A DNA stretch of 64,000 nucleotides from Allobosea vaviloviae (GCF_001298265.1 NZ_LGSZ01000095.1:156221-220220); one strand, 5' to 3'; counted from the stretch's first letter, positions 8,409 to 17,488 are shown. Numbers and translations: made by a program. The notes: generated from the letters alone by a model not told the origin.

Positions 8409-10271
8409 ATGATGACCGGCCGACCGGCCCCGCCTCAAAGCCCTGGACGCGCCCTCGTGAACGCCATCGAAAGCACAACCCTCGTCGTCGCGGTGACGAT
8501 CGCGTTCTTCGCCTGGAACCGGCTGCCGGTGGTCGTGGTCGCGATCGGGGCGGCCCTGTCGCTCTGGGCGCTCGGCGTCGTCACGCTGGAACAGGCGCTG
8601 GCGGGCTTCGGCGACCGTGCGGTGATGTTCGTCGCCAGCCTGTTCATCGTCAGCGCCGCGCTCGACAAGACCGGCGTCACCGCCTGGGCCGGGCAGATCC
8701 TGATCGCCAAAGCCGGCGAGAGCAAGAACCGCCTGCTCGTGATCATCATGGCCGCGGCCGGTGCGCTCACCGCGCTGATCAGCGGCGGCGGCGCGGTTGC
8801 CGCGCTCATGCCGGTCGTGGTGCTGGCGGCGATCCGGCTGCGGCAATCGCCGACGCTGCTGCTGATGCCGCTCGCCTTCTCGGCCCATGCCGGCGCCAAC
8901 ATCCTGTTGACCGGCGCGCCCAAGAACATTCTCGTTTCCGAGGCACTGGAGGACAGCGGCCTGCCCGGTTTCGGTTTCGCCGAATTCGCGCTCGTCGGCC
9001 TGCCGCTGCTGGCGGGGACGATGCTGATCATCCTGCTCCTGGGCAAGCGCCTGCTGCCGGCGCAGGGCAATGCACGCCTGCCCGCTGATTTCAGCCGGCA
9101 TGCCCAGACGCTGGTCGAGCATTACGGGCTCACCGACGGCTTCTTCCATCTGCGCGTGCGGGCGAGCTCCGAGCTGATCGGCACGCTTCCAGCGGCGATC
9201 GACATCTCGCAGCAGGAGGGCGCGATCGAACTCGTCACCGTTCAGGCCGGAACAACCGGCATCGCGCGCGGGGATCAGCCGATCCGCGAGGGCGACTATC
9301 TCCTGGTCAAGGGCGAGGCAGGGGCGGTGGCGCGGCTCTGTGCCGCCTCGCATCTCGCCCCGCGCGACGCAGCCGATGACGGCGATGCCGCCGGGGCCCT
9401 GCTCAACCGCAGCACGGGGCTGGCCGAGGTGGTGATCCCGCCGCGCTCGGCCTTCATCGGCAAGGCGGTGCATCCCGGCATGACGACCGAGGGCGGCGAC
9501 CTGATCGTGCTCGCGGTCCAGCGCGGCGGCGCCGATCTTGATCCGGCGGACCTGGCCCTGCGGGCCGGCGACACGGTGCTGCTCAAGGGCAGTTGGAAGG
9601 CGCTCGACCTGCGGCTGGCGGATGCCGACGTGCTGGTCGTCAATTCGCCCGATCTCGTGCGCCGGCAGGCCGTGCCGATGGGCGCTGGCGCCGGCGTCGC
9701 GCTGGCTGCGCTCGGCGCGCTCGTCCTGCTGCTGGCGACCGGCTTCGTGCCGCCCGCGGTCGCCGCGCTCATCTGCGCGCTGGTGCTGATCGGTGCCGGC
9801 ATCCTCTCGGTCGAGGAGGCCTATCGCGCCATCCACTGGACCACGATCATCCTGATCGGCGCGATGATGCCGCTCTCGATCGCGATGGTGCAGTCGGGCG
9901 CGGCCGATCTCGTCGCGCGCCAGCTCGTGGCGCTGACCGGCAGTGGCGGGCCGACGGTCTTCCTCGCCGGCCTGTTCCTGCTCACCGCCTGCCTCGGCCA
10001 GATCATGAGCAACACGGCCACGACGATGCTGGTGATCCCGATCGCGATGGCCGCCGCCGCCAGCATGGGCGTCTCGCCCCGGCCGATCCTGATGAGCCTG
10101 TGCATCGCCGGCTCGGCCTCTTTCATGACGCCGATCGCGACCTCGACCAACCTGATGGTGATGGGCCCGGGCGGCTATGCCTTCGGCGACTACTGGAAGC
10201 TCGGCCTGCCGCTGATGATCTGGTTCTTTGTCATGGCGGTGTTCTACGTGCCGCTGATCTGGCGGTTCTGA
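8409..10271 (+). CDS. SLC13-family permease with two TrkA-C (RCK_C) domains
   Basis: 620 residues if ATG 8409 is used; an in-frame GTG at 8457 is an alternative. Membrane segments form two blocks (about residues 20-205 and 425-620) around a soluble centre with two RCK_C/TrkA-C domains (about 235-310 and 325-405), the standard layout of this SLC13/DASS subgroup. It contains the SGGGAVAALMPVV and MSNTATTMLVIPIAMA motifs expected of sodium-coupled dicarboxylate or sulfate-type carriers. It follows the antiporter operon with no gap, so it is probably co-transcribed and may use the same sodium gradient. The substrate is unknown. Confidence 0.85.
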   Translation: MMTGRPAPPQSPGRALVNAIESTTLVVAVTIAFFAWNRLPVVVVAIGAALSLWALGVVTLEQALAGFGDRAVMFVASLFIVSAALDKTGVTAWAGQILIAKAGESKNRLLVIIMAAAGALTALISGGGAVAALMPVVVLAAIRLRQSPTLLLMPLAFSAHAGANILLTGAPKNILVSEALEDSGLPGFGFAEFALVGLPLLAGTMLIILLLGKRLLPAQGNARLPADFSRHAQTLVEHYGLTDGFFHLRVRASSELIGTLPAAIDISQQEGAIELVTVQAGTTGIARGDQPIREGDYLLVKGEAGAVARLCAASHLAPRDAADDGDAAGALLNRSTGLAEVVIPPRSAFIGKAVHPGMTTEGGDLIVLAVQRGGADLDPADLALRAGDTVLLKGSWKALDLRLADADVLVVNSPDLVRRQAVPMGAGAGVALAALGALVLLLATGFVPPAVAALICALVLIGAGILSVEEAYRAIHWTTIILIGAMMPLSIAMVQSGAADLVARQLVALTGSGGPTVFLAGLFLLTACLGQIMSNTATTMLVIPIAMAAAASMGVSPRPILMSLCIAGSASFMTPIATSTNLMVMGPGGYAFGDYWKLGLPLMIWFFVMAVFYVPLIWRF

Positions 10272-10312
10272 AGGGGCGGCTAGACCTCATTGACCCTGTT
10301 CGCCTGAGCGCC

Positions 10313-10418
10313 GTCATCCCGGGCGACCGCAGGGAGACCCGGGATCCATGCCTGAACCTTGACCTGCAAGTGCTCCGGAACGGATCCCGGATCTCCGCTT
10401 CGCTACGTCTGGGATGAC
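10313..10418. repeat. Palindromic intergenic repeat element
   Basis: The element begins with GTCATCCC (10313-10320) and ends with its inverse GGGATGAC (10411-10418). Inside are CCCGGGATCC and GGATCCCGG, also in inverted orientation. This structure is typical of short dispersed palindromic repeats found between genes in Rhizobiales. It lies between the SLC13 permease and the convergent hydrolase gene, where it could also act as a bidirectional terminator-like structure. No second full copy was noticed in the window. Confidence 0.7.
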
Positions 10419-10442
10419 CCGCGTTTGAGGTCGACCGGCTTT

Positions 10443-11930
10443 CTATTCCGCCTTCTCCGCCGCCGCAGCCCCAACCGGCCCTCCGAGCCGCTCGTCGATC
10501 CGGCCGAGCAGATAGGGGTAGAACGGGTTCGAGGACATCCGCAGCAGCGCGTCGAGATTGACGATCAGCGTGCCGCGCTCGCCGCGCGCCGCCACCGAGC
10601 CGAGCTGGATGCCGAAATCATCCGCCGGATCGGGCGTCATGCCGTAGAGCCCGTCGGTCAGCGGGAACGGCAGCGCGACATGCGAGAGCGAGAACACGTC
10701 GCGCGGGAAGGCCAGGCCGAGCGGCCGTTCCGTCTCCTCGCTCGCGCCGGCCTCGGTCACGCGCTCGACGACCTCGCTCGCATCCGGGCTCGCATTGGTG
10801 ATGACCGAGAGCCGGAAGGCGCGCGGCGTCGGCGGCAGCATGCGGCCGAGCAGCGTGTCGGCCGAGCTGTTCAAGAGCGGGCCGAACTTGGCGCTGCGGT
10901 TGAGGTCGAACAGCACGAGCTCGCTGCCATTGGCCGGCAGATGGGCATAGAGCGACGTGATGATCGCGCGCGTCGAGACCGTGAAGTCCATCACCGACTG
11001 GAAGGTGATCAGCGGCGGCAGATCCTTCAGCCGGCCCTCTCGCGACTGCCTGATGATCTTTTGCTGCAGCGCCGCCGTGAGCAGATGCGACTGGCGCGCC
11101 CCGTTCACGGGGAAGGAGTTGTATTTGAACGGATTGAACTCGGGCAGCACGCTGAGCCATGCCGCCTTGGCGAAGGACGGCAGGATCGCGGGCAGGGCGG
11201 CGAGCCCAGCGAAGCGGGCGAAGGCGGTGATCCCGACCATCGGCGAGATCAGCACGACGCGCTCCGCCCGCGGCAGCGTGCTATCCTCCAGCGCGTCGAG
11301 CGCGTGCATGAGGGCGAGAGCGCCGCCGTTCGAGAAGCCGACCAGATGCAGCGGCGCGGACGGTCCAGCCAGGCGTCGCGCCTCGCGGACGGCGAGGCGG
11401 GTCGCGGCCAGCCAATCCTCCCAGTCGACCTCGGTGAGCCCGGCCGGCACGGTGCCGTGGCCGGGCAGGCGCGGGGCCACCGCGACGAAGCCGCGCTCGC
11501 GATACTGCCGCGCGACATGGCGCAGGCTGTAGGGCGAATCCGTCAACCCATGCAGGAAGACGGCCGCACCTTTCGGCGGCCCCTCCGGCTCCAACACATA
11601 GGAGCGGTTCCAGTCCTGCGCGAAGCGGCCGGGGTAGATCGGGCTGCCGTCGAAATAGCGGTTCACCGGCACGCGCTCGGCCGGATCGAGCTTCTGCGTC
11701 ACCTCGAGGCGGATCGAGGCGAAAGCCGCATCTTCGGCCGCCAGATAGGCGCGCCAGTCGCCGTGGTCGAGCTCGGCGATCGAGAGCTCGGTGGGGATAT
11801 AGGTATGCCAGGGCTCGAGCGGGGCGCCCCGCTCGGAATCATAGACCCGCAGCGCAAGCAGGGAGACAACCACAATGGCGAGAATGGCGGCGGTTCGCTT
11901 CAGGATGCGGCCGACCCGATGAGCCGTCAT
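10443..11930 (-). CDS. Alpha/beta hydrolase, membrane-anchored
   Basis: 495 residues. One N-terminal membrane segment (about residues 12-28) suggests an inner-membrane anchor with a periplasmic domain. The hydrolase core starts near residue 135 with an oxyanion-loop-like FLHGLTDSPYSL. The nucleophile elbow GFSNGG (serine near residue 216) fits a serine hydrolase of the alpha/beta fold. No lid or substrate domain is recognised, so lipase, esterase or acyl hydrolase are all possible. The gene ends opposite the palindromic repeat and starts beside a scar of mobile-element fragments. Confidence 0.75.
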   Translation of the reverse strand: MTAHRVGRILKRTAAILAIVVVSLLALRVYDSERGAPLEPWHTYIPTELSIAELDHGDWRAYLAAEDAAFASIRLEVTQKLDPAERVPVNRYFDGSPIYPGRFAQDWNRSYVLEPEGPPKGAAVFLHGLTDSPYSLRHVARQYRERGFVAVAPRLPGHGTVPAGLTEVDWEDWLAATRLAVREARRLAGPSAPLHLVGFSNGGALALMHALDALEDSTLPRAERVVLISPMVGITAFARFAGLAALPAILPSFAKAAWLSVLPEFNPFKYNSFPVNGARQSHLLTAALQQKIIRQSREGRLKDLPPLITFQSVMDFTVSTRAIITSLYAHLPANGSELVLFDLNRSAKFGPLLNSSADTLLGRMLPPTPRAFRLSVITNASPDASEVVERVTEAGASEETERPLGLAFPRDVFSLSHVALPFPLTDGLYGMTPDPADDFGIQLGSVAARGERGTLIVNLDALLRMSSNPFYPYLLGRIDERLGGPVGAAAAEKAE

Positions 11931-12169
11931 AGAGTGTGTTCCTTCAGCCGCCGTCGCGGGATTTCGGGGACCGCCGCGTCACAACCGGTCCGGTGCCCCT
12001 TTGGGTGGTGTCCGATCAGGTTGGTCCGGACGGCGTGGGCGGGTGTTCTTCCTGCGAGGCTACCATGGCGCCTGTGGTGTTTGTACCAGGCGAGCCATCG
12101 CTGGGCTTCGGCGTGCGCATTTTGCGAGCTGTGTGACACTTTGGCGATCGAGGCGGCTCGCCTGCTCAA
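11927..12169 (-). pseudogene. Integrase-core transposase fragment (C-terminal tail)
   Basis: The 80-codon frame contains RWLAWYKHHRRHGSLAGRTPA, which resembles the C-terminal end of DDE integrase-core transposases (IS481-like pattern of Y-x-x-x-R-x-H-x-S-L-x-G-x-x-P). The DDE catalytic core itself is missing, so this is a remnant, not a functional gene. It lies against a truncated LysR gene, consistent with a past insertion and deletion at this spot. The IS family assignment is tentative. Confidence 0.6.
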
Positions 12170-12184
12170 GGATCGCGGGGGGAC

Positions 12185-12661
12185 CTAATCCAGATCTGAC
12201 GGTGCAAGTCGGCGAACGTTGCGGCGCAGGATCGTCTCAAAGGTGGCCAGCGCGGGTGACACCGACCTCCCGCTCGGGCGGATCATCACGATGTCCCGCG
12301 CGATGATAGGGTTCGAGAGCGGTTGCGAGACGATTCTGCGATGAGGCGCGGCCGCGAGCGCATAGGTCGGCAGGACCGCGACGCCGAGCCGCGCTTCGAC
12401 CAGCGCCAGCGCCGTCGTGATCTGCGAAACTTCGTAAGCGGGCAGCAGCGGCATCCCGACCGTCTTATAGGCGACCTCGATCAGCAGCCGGATGCCACTG
12501 TCGCGCGTCAACGTGATCAGCGGCTCGCCCTGCAGCTCCCGCCACGCGACAGCGGTGCCCGCGAACCGGCTGGCCGGGCTGCAGAACAGCATCAGGCTGT
12601 AGGGCTCAACTCTTGAGAAGGCTGAGCTTCCATGGAGACCGCCGCCGACATTGGTTTCGGT
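12185..12661 (-). pseudogene. Truncated LysR-type regulator (effector domain only)
   Basis: The readable frame runs from a stop codon at 12662-12664 to 12185. It encodes only the C-terminal part of a LysR effector-binding domain (GEPLITLTRDSG, VEARLGVAVLPTYAL, LATFETILRRNVRRL). The helix-turn-helix region and most of the first effector lobe are absent. It is therefore a 5'-truncated remnant lying between an integrase fragment and an intact LysR gene. Its sequence differs clearly from the intact neighbour, so it is not a partial duplication of it. Confidence 0.7.
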
Positions 12662-12806
12662 TTATCCATCGCTGCCTGGGCGAGGCGGAGCCTGGTCGAC
12701 ATCATCTTGAACGGCGCTCCGCCATCGCGACCACCTGCGCGTGCAGCGTCCAGCCTAGCTGCCTCGATCTGCCATCGAAGCGCCAGCGGCCAAACCTCGA
12801 CCGCGT

Positions 12807-13709
12807 TCAGTTCGAGCTTAGGCGCCGTAGGTCGTCGATCAGGCTCTTCGCGAGCTGGGCGGCCGGGGGCGACGGCTCTCGGCTCGCGGGGCTGATCAGC
12901 CCGATCCGAAGCACATTGACCCCGGGCGAGGTCAGCGGGCGCCAGGCTATCTCGCCGTTCTCGATCTCCTTGAGGAAGCCGAGCCGCGTGAAGAAAGCGA
13001 TGCCGAGCCCCAGTTCGATGCAGACCCGGATCATCTGGATCGAATTCGATGTGATCTTTGGTTTGAGCATCGCCTTGAATTGGCTGAAATCCGCGTCGAT
13101 GTCCGCCCCGCGGGGCAGCGGTCCGGCCTGATCAAGCACCGGGTAGGACCGGGCTTCGTCGAAGGAGACGCTGAGGCGCGCCGTGAGCGGATGGTCGACC
13201 GGCATGACGACGCCGATCGGCGCAGGCACCTCGGCGATGAAATGCACATGGGCGGGCAGCGGGCTGACGAAGGTCAGGCCGATGTCAACGGCGCCGTCGC
13301 TGACCATCTGTGCAATGTCTGCGGGGGCTACCGCGAGAACCGTGTGGTTGATCGCTGGGAAGTCTCTGCCGAAGCGTGCGAGCGCCCGCGGCAGGAAATC
13401 GACGAGAAGCGAGTCGAGCGCCGCGATCGTGACATGTCCGGAACGGGCCTCGCGCAGATCGTCGATTGCGGCGCGCACCCTGCCATAGCCCTCGATGGTC
13501 GCAGTGATGTGCTGCAGCAGCAGCGCGCCGGCTACGGTGAGGCGCATGCCGCCCGGCAAACGGTCGAAGAGGGGGCCGCCGAACTCGTCTTCCAGCTTGA
13601 GGATCTGGCGGTTGATTGCGCTGGCCGCGACGTTGAGCTGCCCGGCGGCGCGGCGGATCGAGCCCAGCCGCGCGACCTCCCGGAAATAGAACAGGGCGGC
13701 GGCATGCAT
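12807..13709 (-). CDS. LysR-family transcriptional regulator
   Basis: 300 residues, the usual LysR length. The N-terminal helix-turn-helix (about residues 5-60, with GSIRRAAGQLNVAASAINRQI) is followed by a typical effector-binding domain (about 90-295). It is the last gene after a long same-strand catabolic operon, 115 bases beyond the ferredoxin gene. It is the obvious candidate for that operon's regulator, although a head-to-tail regulator is less common than a divergent one. A perfect 13-base inverted repeat lies just upstream of its start. Confidence 0.85.
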   Translation of the reverse strand: MHAAALFYFREVARLGSIRRAAGQLNVAASAINRQILKLEDEFGGPLFDRLPGGMRLTVAGALLLQHITATIEGYGRVRAAIDDLREARSGHVTIAALDSLLVDFLPRALARFGRDFPAINHTVLAVAPADIAQMVSDGAVDIGLTFVSPLPAHVHFIAEVPAPIGVVMPVDHPLTARLSVSFDEARSYPVLDQAGPLPRGADIDADFSQFKAMLKPKITSNSIQMIRVCIELGLGIAFFTRLGFLKEIENGEIAWRPLTSPGVNVLRIGLISPASREPSPPAAQLAKSLIDDLRRLSSN

Positions 13710-13726
13710 CGGCCGGGCTCCTCAGT

Positions 13727-13759
13727 GTCATGCCGCGATCCTCAGAATCGCGGCATGAC
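13727..13759. repeat. Perfect 13-bp inverted repeat between ferredoxin and LysR genes
   Basis: GTCATGCCGCGAT (13727-13739) and ATCGCGGCATGAC (13747-13759) are exact inverse complements around a 7-base loop. No T-run follows on the minus strand, so it is not a classical intrinsic terminator. It could be a palindromic repeat like the one at 10313, which shares the outer GTCAT/ATGAC ends, an attenuating hairpin, or an operator 18 bases upstream of the LysR start. Confidence 0.75.
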
Positions 13760-13824
13760 CCTCGATGGTTACGTTGTCGCATTGTCTGCACGCGAACCGG
13801 TGGTCACGTCGCTCGAAAATGCTG

Positions 13825-14160
13825 TCAGCTCGCGGCCTTCTTCGGCCAGGCCGCCACCATCGGATGGTCGAGCGTCGTCGTCAAAGACGGGTCGGCACCG
13901 CCGGGCTGGCCCCAGCCAGTGAGCTCCGGGCCGAAGAAGTCCCGGTTGACCGCGGGCCAGGCCGCCAGCTCCGGCGGCAGACGGTCGTCGGCATGGATTG
14001 CGGCGACGGGACAGACCGTCTCGCACAGCCCGCAATCGATGCATTCATCAGGCTGGATGTAGAGCGTGCGCCCGCCCTCGTAGATGCAGTCGACGGGGCA
14101 GGCGGCGAGACACGCCTTGTCCTTGATGTCGATGCAGGCGTCGGTGATGACGAAGGGCAT
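13825..14160 (-). CDS. fdxA: 7Fe (3Fe-4S/4Fe-4S) ferredoxin, FdxA type
   Basis: 111 residues, standard FdxA length. Cluster cysteines are C9, C17, C21, C40, C43, C46 and C50, plus C25. The position that is a fourth cysteine in 8Fe ferredoxins is Ile12 here (CIDI), consistent with a 3Fe-4S cluster bound by C9, C17 and C50 and a 4Fe-4S cluster bound by C21, C40, C43 and C46. The motif ACPVDCIYEGGR is typical. It is the last enzyme gene in the operon, 13 bases after the hydratase, and may pass electrons to or from the FAD oxidoreductase of the same operon. Confidence 0.92.
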   Translation of the reverse strand: MPFVITDACIDIKDKACLAACPVDCIYEGGRTLYIQPDECIDCGLCETVCPVAAIHADDRLPPELAAWPAVNRDFFGPELTGWGQPGGADPSLTTTLDHPMVAAWPKKAAS

Positions 14161-14173
14161 TGGCCGGCTCCTC

Positions 14174-14953
14174 TTAGCGGCCCTGCCAGACCGGCTTTCG
14201 CTTCTCGCGGAAGGCGCGCACGCCCTCCTCTGAATCCTCCGAGCCCAGGGCGGCGACCAGTGCCGGCAGGCGCAGCGCCTGCGCCTCCTGCGGCGAGAGA
14301 TGGCCGGTGCGCCGCATCACCTGCTTGATCGCGCGCAACGAGAGCGGCGCGCAGGCGAGAATTTCCGCGACCCAGCGATCCACTGCGGCGTCCAGCGCAT
14401 CGCGGCTGGCCACCTCGTTGATGAGCCCGAAGGAGAGCGCTTCCGCCGCCTTGATCCGGCGCCCGGTCAAGAGCATGCCGAGCGCGTGGCGATGCGCGAT
14501 CTGGCGCTGGAGCAGCACCATGCCGCCGTCCAGCGGCAAGCGGCCGACACGCGGCTCCGTCAGGCCGAAGCTCGCCTCCTCCGCCGCGATCACGATATCG
14601 CAGCCCAGCACCATCTCGAAACCGCCGCCCACGGCATGGCCGTTGACCCGGGCGATCACCGGGATATCGAGCGTTTCGCGCAGCGCGATGCCGCCGAACC
14701 CGGCCGGCCGCGACGCTGCCCAATAGCCGAGGCCGGTCTGGCCGGGATCGACATTGCGCATGTCGGCGCCCGTGCAGAAGGCGCGGTCGCCCGCTCCGGT
14801 GAGCACGACGACGCGGACGGACGCATCGGCCTCGATCTGCCGCCAGATCGTCTCCATCTGCATCTCCGCCTCCCGGTCGAGCGCGTTCAGCACCTCCGGT
14901 CGGTCGATGGTGACGCGGGCGACATGGTCGGCGATGGAGAGGCTGACGGGCAT
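14174..14953 (-). CDS. Enoyl-CoA hydratase/isomerase family protein
   Basis: 259 residues, typical crotonase-fold length. The oxyanion-hole regions FCTGADMR (about residues 59-66) and HAVGGGFEMVLGCD (about 106-119) are present. An acidic residue in the TEPRVGRLP segment lies at the usual catalytic position. It probably acts on an acyl-CoA produced by the CoA-transferase gene immediately upstream, whose stop overlaps this start by one base. Hydration, isomerisation or ring cleavage cannot be told apart from sequence alone. Confidence 0.88.
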   Translation of the reverse strand: MPVSLSIADHVARVTIDRPEVLNALDREAEMQMETIWRQIEADASVRVVVLTGAGDRAFCTGADMRNVDPGQTGLGYWAASRPAGFGGIALRETLDIPVIARVNGHAVGGGFEMVLGCDIVIAAEEASFGLTEPRVGRLPLDGGMVLLQRQIAHRHALGMLLTGRRIKAAEALSFGLINEVASRDALDAAVDRWVAEILACAPLSLRAIKQVMRRTGHLSPQEAQALRLPALVAALGSEDSEEGVRAFREKRKPVWQGR

Positions 14954-16119
14954 CAGGCGACCTTGCCGAAAGCGGGCAGCCCGATCTCGCCCAGAACGGC
15001 CTCGGTGTGCTCGCCGAGCCCGGCCGGAACGATCCGGATCGCCACCGGCGCGGCCTCCATGTGAATCGGCGAGCCAATGACGCGCACCCGCTCGGTCGGC
15101 CCATCAGCTTCCAGGATCATGCCGTTGACGCTGGTCTGCTCATCGGCGAGAGCCTCTTCGAGCCGGCGCACGGGCGCGCAGAGCAGGTCCTGCTCCTCGA
15201 GCCGGGCCAGCCAATAGGCGGTGGTCTGCGTCAGAAAGCGCTCGGCAAAGAGCGCCTGCAGCGCGGGCTTGTTGGCGACCTGCAATTCGTGGCCAGCGAA
15301 ACGCGCATCTGTCTTCAGCCCGGGAAGGTCGAGCGCGGCGGCGATGTCGCCGAGCGGATCGGCCTTGAAGGCGCCGACCATGACGAGCGCGCCGTCCTGC
15401 GTCTCGAACACGCCGGTCAGCGGCATCGCGCCCCAGTTCACCTCGCGCCCGCGCATCATCTGCGCCGCGGCCTCCTGCGTCTGTGCCGCCAGCATGGAAT
15501 CGAACAGCGAGACGCTGATCCGTTGGCCCTTGCCGGTCTGATGGCGCTGGAGCAAAGCGAGCAGGATGCCCTGGACCATGTGCATGCCGGCAGAATAATC
15601 GGCGAAAGTGGTCGAGAGCACGGCGAGCGGCTGGTCGGCATTGGCCCGGCGATGCATCACGCCCGACAGCGCCTGGGCCAGCACGTCCTGCCCGCCCTTG
15701 TGCGCATAGGGGCCGGTCAGGCCGAAGCCGGTGCCGACGGCGTAGATCAGCCGCGGATTTCGGGCCGACAACGCTTCGTAGGAGAAGCCCATCCGCTCCA
15801 TCACGCCGGCGCGGAAATTGTTGACCACCACATCCGCCTCGTCGATCAGCCGCAGGACAGCGTCCTTGGCCTCCTGCTTGCGAAGATCGAGCACGACGGA
15901 GCGCTTGTTGCGGTTGAGCGAGCAGAACACCGGCCCTTGCAATCCGGCCGGGTCGTTCGGAAACGATGTGCGCGAGAGATCGCCTGTTGGCGGGCGCTCG
16001 ATCTTGATGACGTCGGCGCCATAGTCGCCGAGCATCTGGGTGGCGACCGGGCCCATCATCACCTGGGTGAAGTCGACGACCTTGATGCCTGACAGCGGCA
16101 GTGCGGCAGCGGTGGTCAC
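14953..16119 (-). CDS. CaiB/BaiF family (class III) CoA-transferase
   Basis: 388 residues from GTG 16119, which overlaps the upstream FAD gene's stop (GTGA). Frame-open sequence further upstream is not used. The N-terminal motif GIKVVDFTQVMMGPVATQMLGDYGADVIKIE pattern (about residues 10-40) and NRNKRSVVLDLR (about 75-86) define class III CoA-transferases, which move CoA between carboxylic acids. Coupled with a hydratase and an importer, it likely activates an imported carboxylate. Confidence 0.9.
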   Translation of the reverse strand: MTTAAALPLSGIKVVDFTQVMMGPVATQMLGDYGADVIKIERPPTGDLSRTSFPNDPAGLQGPVFCSLNRNKRSVVLDLRKQEAKDAVLRLIDEADVVVNNFRAGVMERMGFSYEALSARNPRLIYAVGTGFGLTGPYAHKGGQDVLAQALSGVMHRRANADQPLAVLSTTFADYSAGMHMVQGILLALLQRHQTGKGQRISVSLFDSMLAAQTQEAAAQMMRGREVNWGAMPLTGVFETQDGALVMVGAFKADPLGDIAAALDLPGLKTDARFAGHELQVANKPALQALFAERFLTQTTAYWLARLEEQDLLCAPVRRLEEALADEQTSVNGMILEADGPTERVRVIGSPIHMEAAPVAIRIVPAGLGEHTEAVLGEIGLPAFGKVA

Positions 16120-17465
16120 GCGGCATTCTCCAGAGTGGTGGCATTGGCGGAAGGGATGTCGCCCGGGTCGCCGCCCTGGGCCCGCACCTTCCGGCAGATC
16201 GCCTGCGGGGCGACATCGCGCAGGCGCTGGCCCGAAGCGACGGCGAGCGCCGCCGCCACGCCGGCCGACTGGCCCATCGCCATGCAGGGCGGGATTTCGC
16301 GCGACATCTTCTGCGCCTGCTCGGTCGCGGAATAGTGGCGGCCGGCGACGACGAGCCCGTCGAGGCTGCGCGGCAGCATGGAGCGATAGGGCGTGTAATA
16401 GTCGCGGCCGCGCGCCACCGTGTCGGTGAAATGCACGCGGTCGAGCACGTCGCGCTTGGTCACGACATAGTCGCCCTGAAGGAGTCGAGTCTGGCGCACG
16501 CCGAGCTGCGGCGCGACATCGACCACGAAGCAGTGGCGGAAGCCCGGCATGTTCTCGCGCACATAGTCGACCAGCGCATAGAGCTTGTTGCGGCCCTCGA
16601 AATCGGCGCGGGTGAGGTCCTCCACCGACAGCGCATCGAAGCCAGGCATATGCGGGCAGTTGCACCAGACGACGCCGGGCAGCGGCGTCTTGAGCCACCA
16701 CATGTCCCAGGAACCGCCCATGATGCGCTTGGCCTGACGGTCGATCGTCGCGAAAGCTTCCGGCTCCTCGTGCTGGAAGCGTTCCGCCTCGTCGGTATCG
16801 ACGCCGCCGAGGCGGAACACGGTGGTGACGATGAAGGAGCCCTTCTCATGCGCGGCCCCGGCCGAGGCTGCGACGTCGAGATCGCCCGAGGCGTCGACGA
16901 TCACGTCGGCCAGGATCGCCTGGCGGCCGGCCTTGGTCTCGCAGATGATGCCGGTGACCTTGCCGTTCTCGACCAGCGTGCGCGAGAACCAGGAATGCAG
17001 CCTGACGTCGATCTTCGCCTCGGCCACCATGTCGTTGGCCGCGCGCTTCCAGCCGTCGGGGTCGAAGGACGCGGCCATGACGATGGGTTGCGGCTTGGTT
17101 TGGGCGCGGAAGTCATGGGCGCCCCAGCGCGCCCATTTGCGGTGCATCGCCCAATCCTGGCGGCGCTCCTCTGGCGGAGGGTAGACGCAGGCTCCTCGTG
17201 CCGCCATGCGCTCGATCATCTCCATGCAGATGCCCTGCACGGTGACTTCGTCGCCATTGTGCATGTCGTCGAGCACCAGCACCATGCCGCCCGAGGCGAG
17301 GCCGCCGAGATAGGGGTAGCGCTCGACCATGGTCACAGCGCAACCTTCGCGGCGGGCGGCGATCGCGGCGGACATGCCGGCCGGTCCGCCGCCGACGACG
17401 AGGACGTCGGTTTTTGCGACGACCGGGACGGAGCCGCCCGGTTCGGCGATGATGGTCGCAGTCAT
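16116..17465 (-). CDS. FAD-dependent oxidoreductase (FAD_oxidored type)
   Basis: 449 residues from ATG 17465, chosen because GGAG lies 6 bases upstream; earlier in-frame TTG and ATG codons lack such a site. The dinucleotide fold DVLVVGGGPAGMSAAIAARREG is near the N-terminus, followed by YPYLGGLASGG. A second FAD motif occurs near the end (DGLVVAGRHYSAT; GVAAALA). The domain resembles FAD_oxidored flavoproteins of uncertain substrate. Its place between ABC permease and CoA-transferase genes, with a ferredoxin downstream, suggests oxidation or reduction of the imported compound. Confidence 0.85.
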   Translation of the reverse strand: MTATIIAEPGGSVPVVAKTDVLVVGGGPAGMSAAIAARREGCAVTMVERYPYLGGLASGGMVLVLDDMHNGDEVTVQGICMEMIERMAARGACVYPPPEERRQDWAMHRKWARWGAHDFRAQTKPQPIVMAASFDPDGWKRAANDMVAEAKIDVRLHSWFSRTLVENGKVTGIICETKAGRQAILADVIVDASGDLDVAASAGAAHEKGSFIVTTVFRLGGVDTDEAERFQHEEPEAFATIDRQAKRIMGGSWDMWWLKTPLPGVVWCNCPHMPGFDALSVEDLTRADFEGRNKLYALVDYVRENMPGFRHCFVVDVAPQLGVRQTRLLQGDYVVTKRDVLDRVHFTDTVARGRDYYTPYRSMLPRSLDGLVVAGRHYSATEQAQKMSREIPPCMAMGQSAGVAAALAVASGQRLRDVAPQAICRKVRAQGGDPGDIPSANATTLENAA

Positions 17466-17488
17466 GGTCATCTCCGGATTTGGGCGCG

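Noticed and set aside
7554..9836. Long open frame on the minus strand opposite the second antiporter subunit and SLC13 genes
   Set aside because: Composition is dominated by Arg, Asp, Gln and His with no domain; it is a shadow of real membrane-protein genes on the other strand.
10313..10418. Small gene within the palindromic repeat
   Set aside because: The open frame crossing it is in a poorly coding composition and the inverted structure explains the sequence better.
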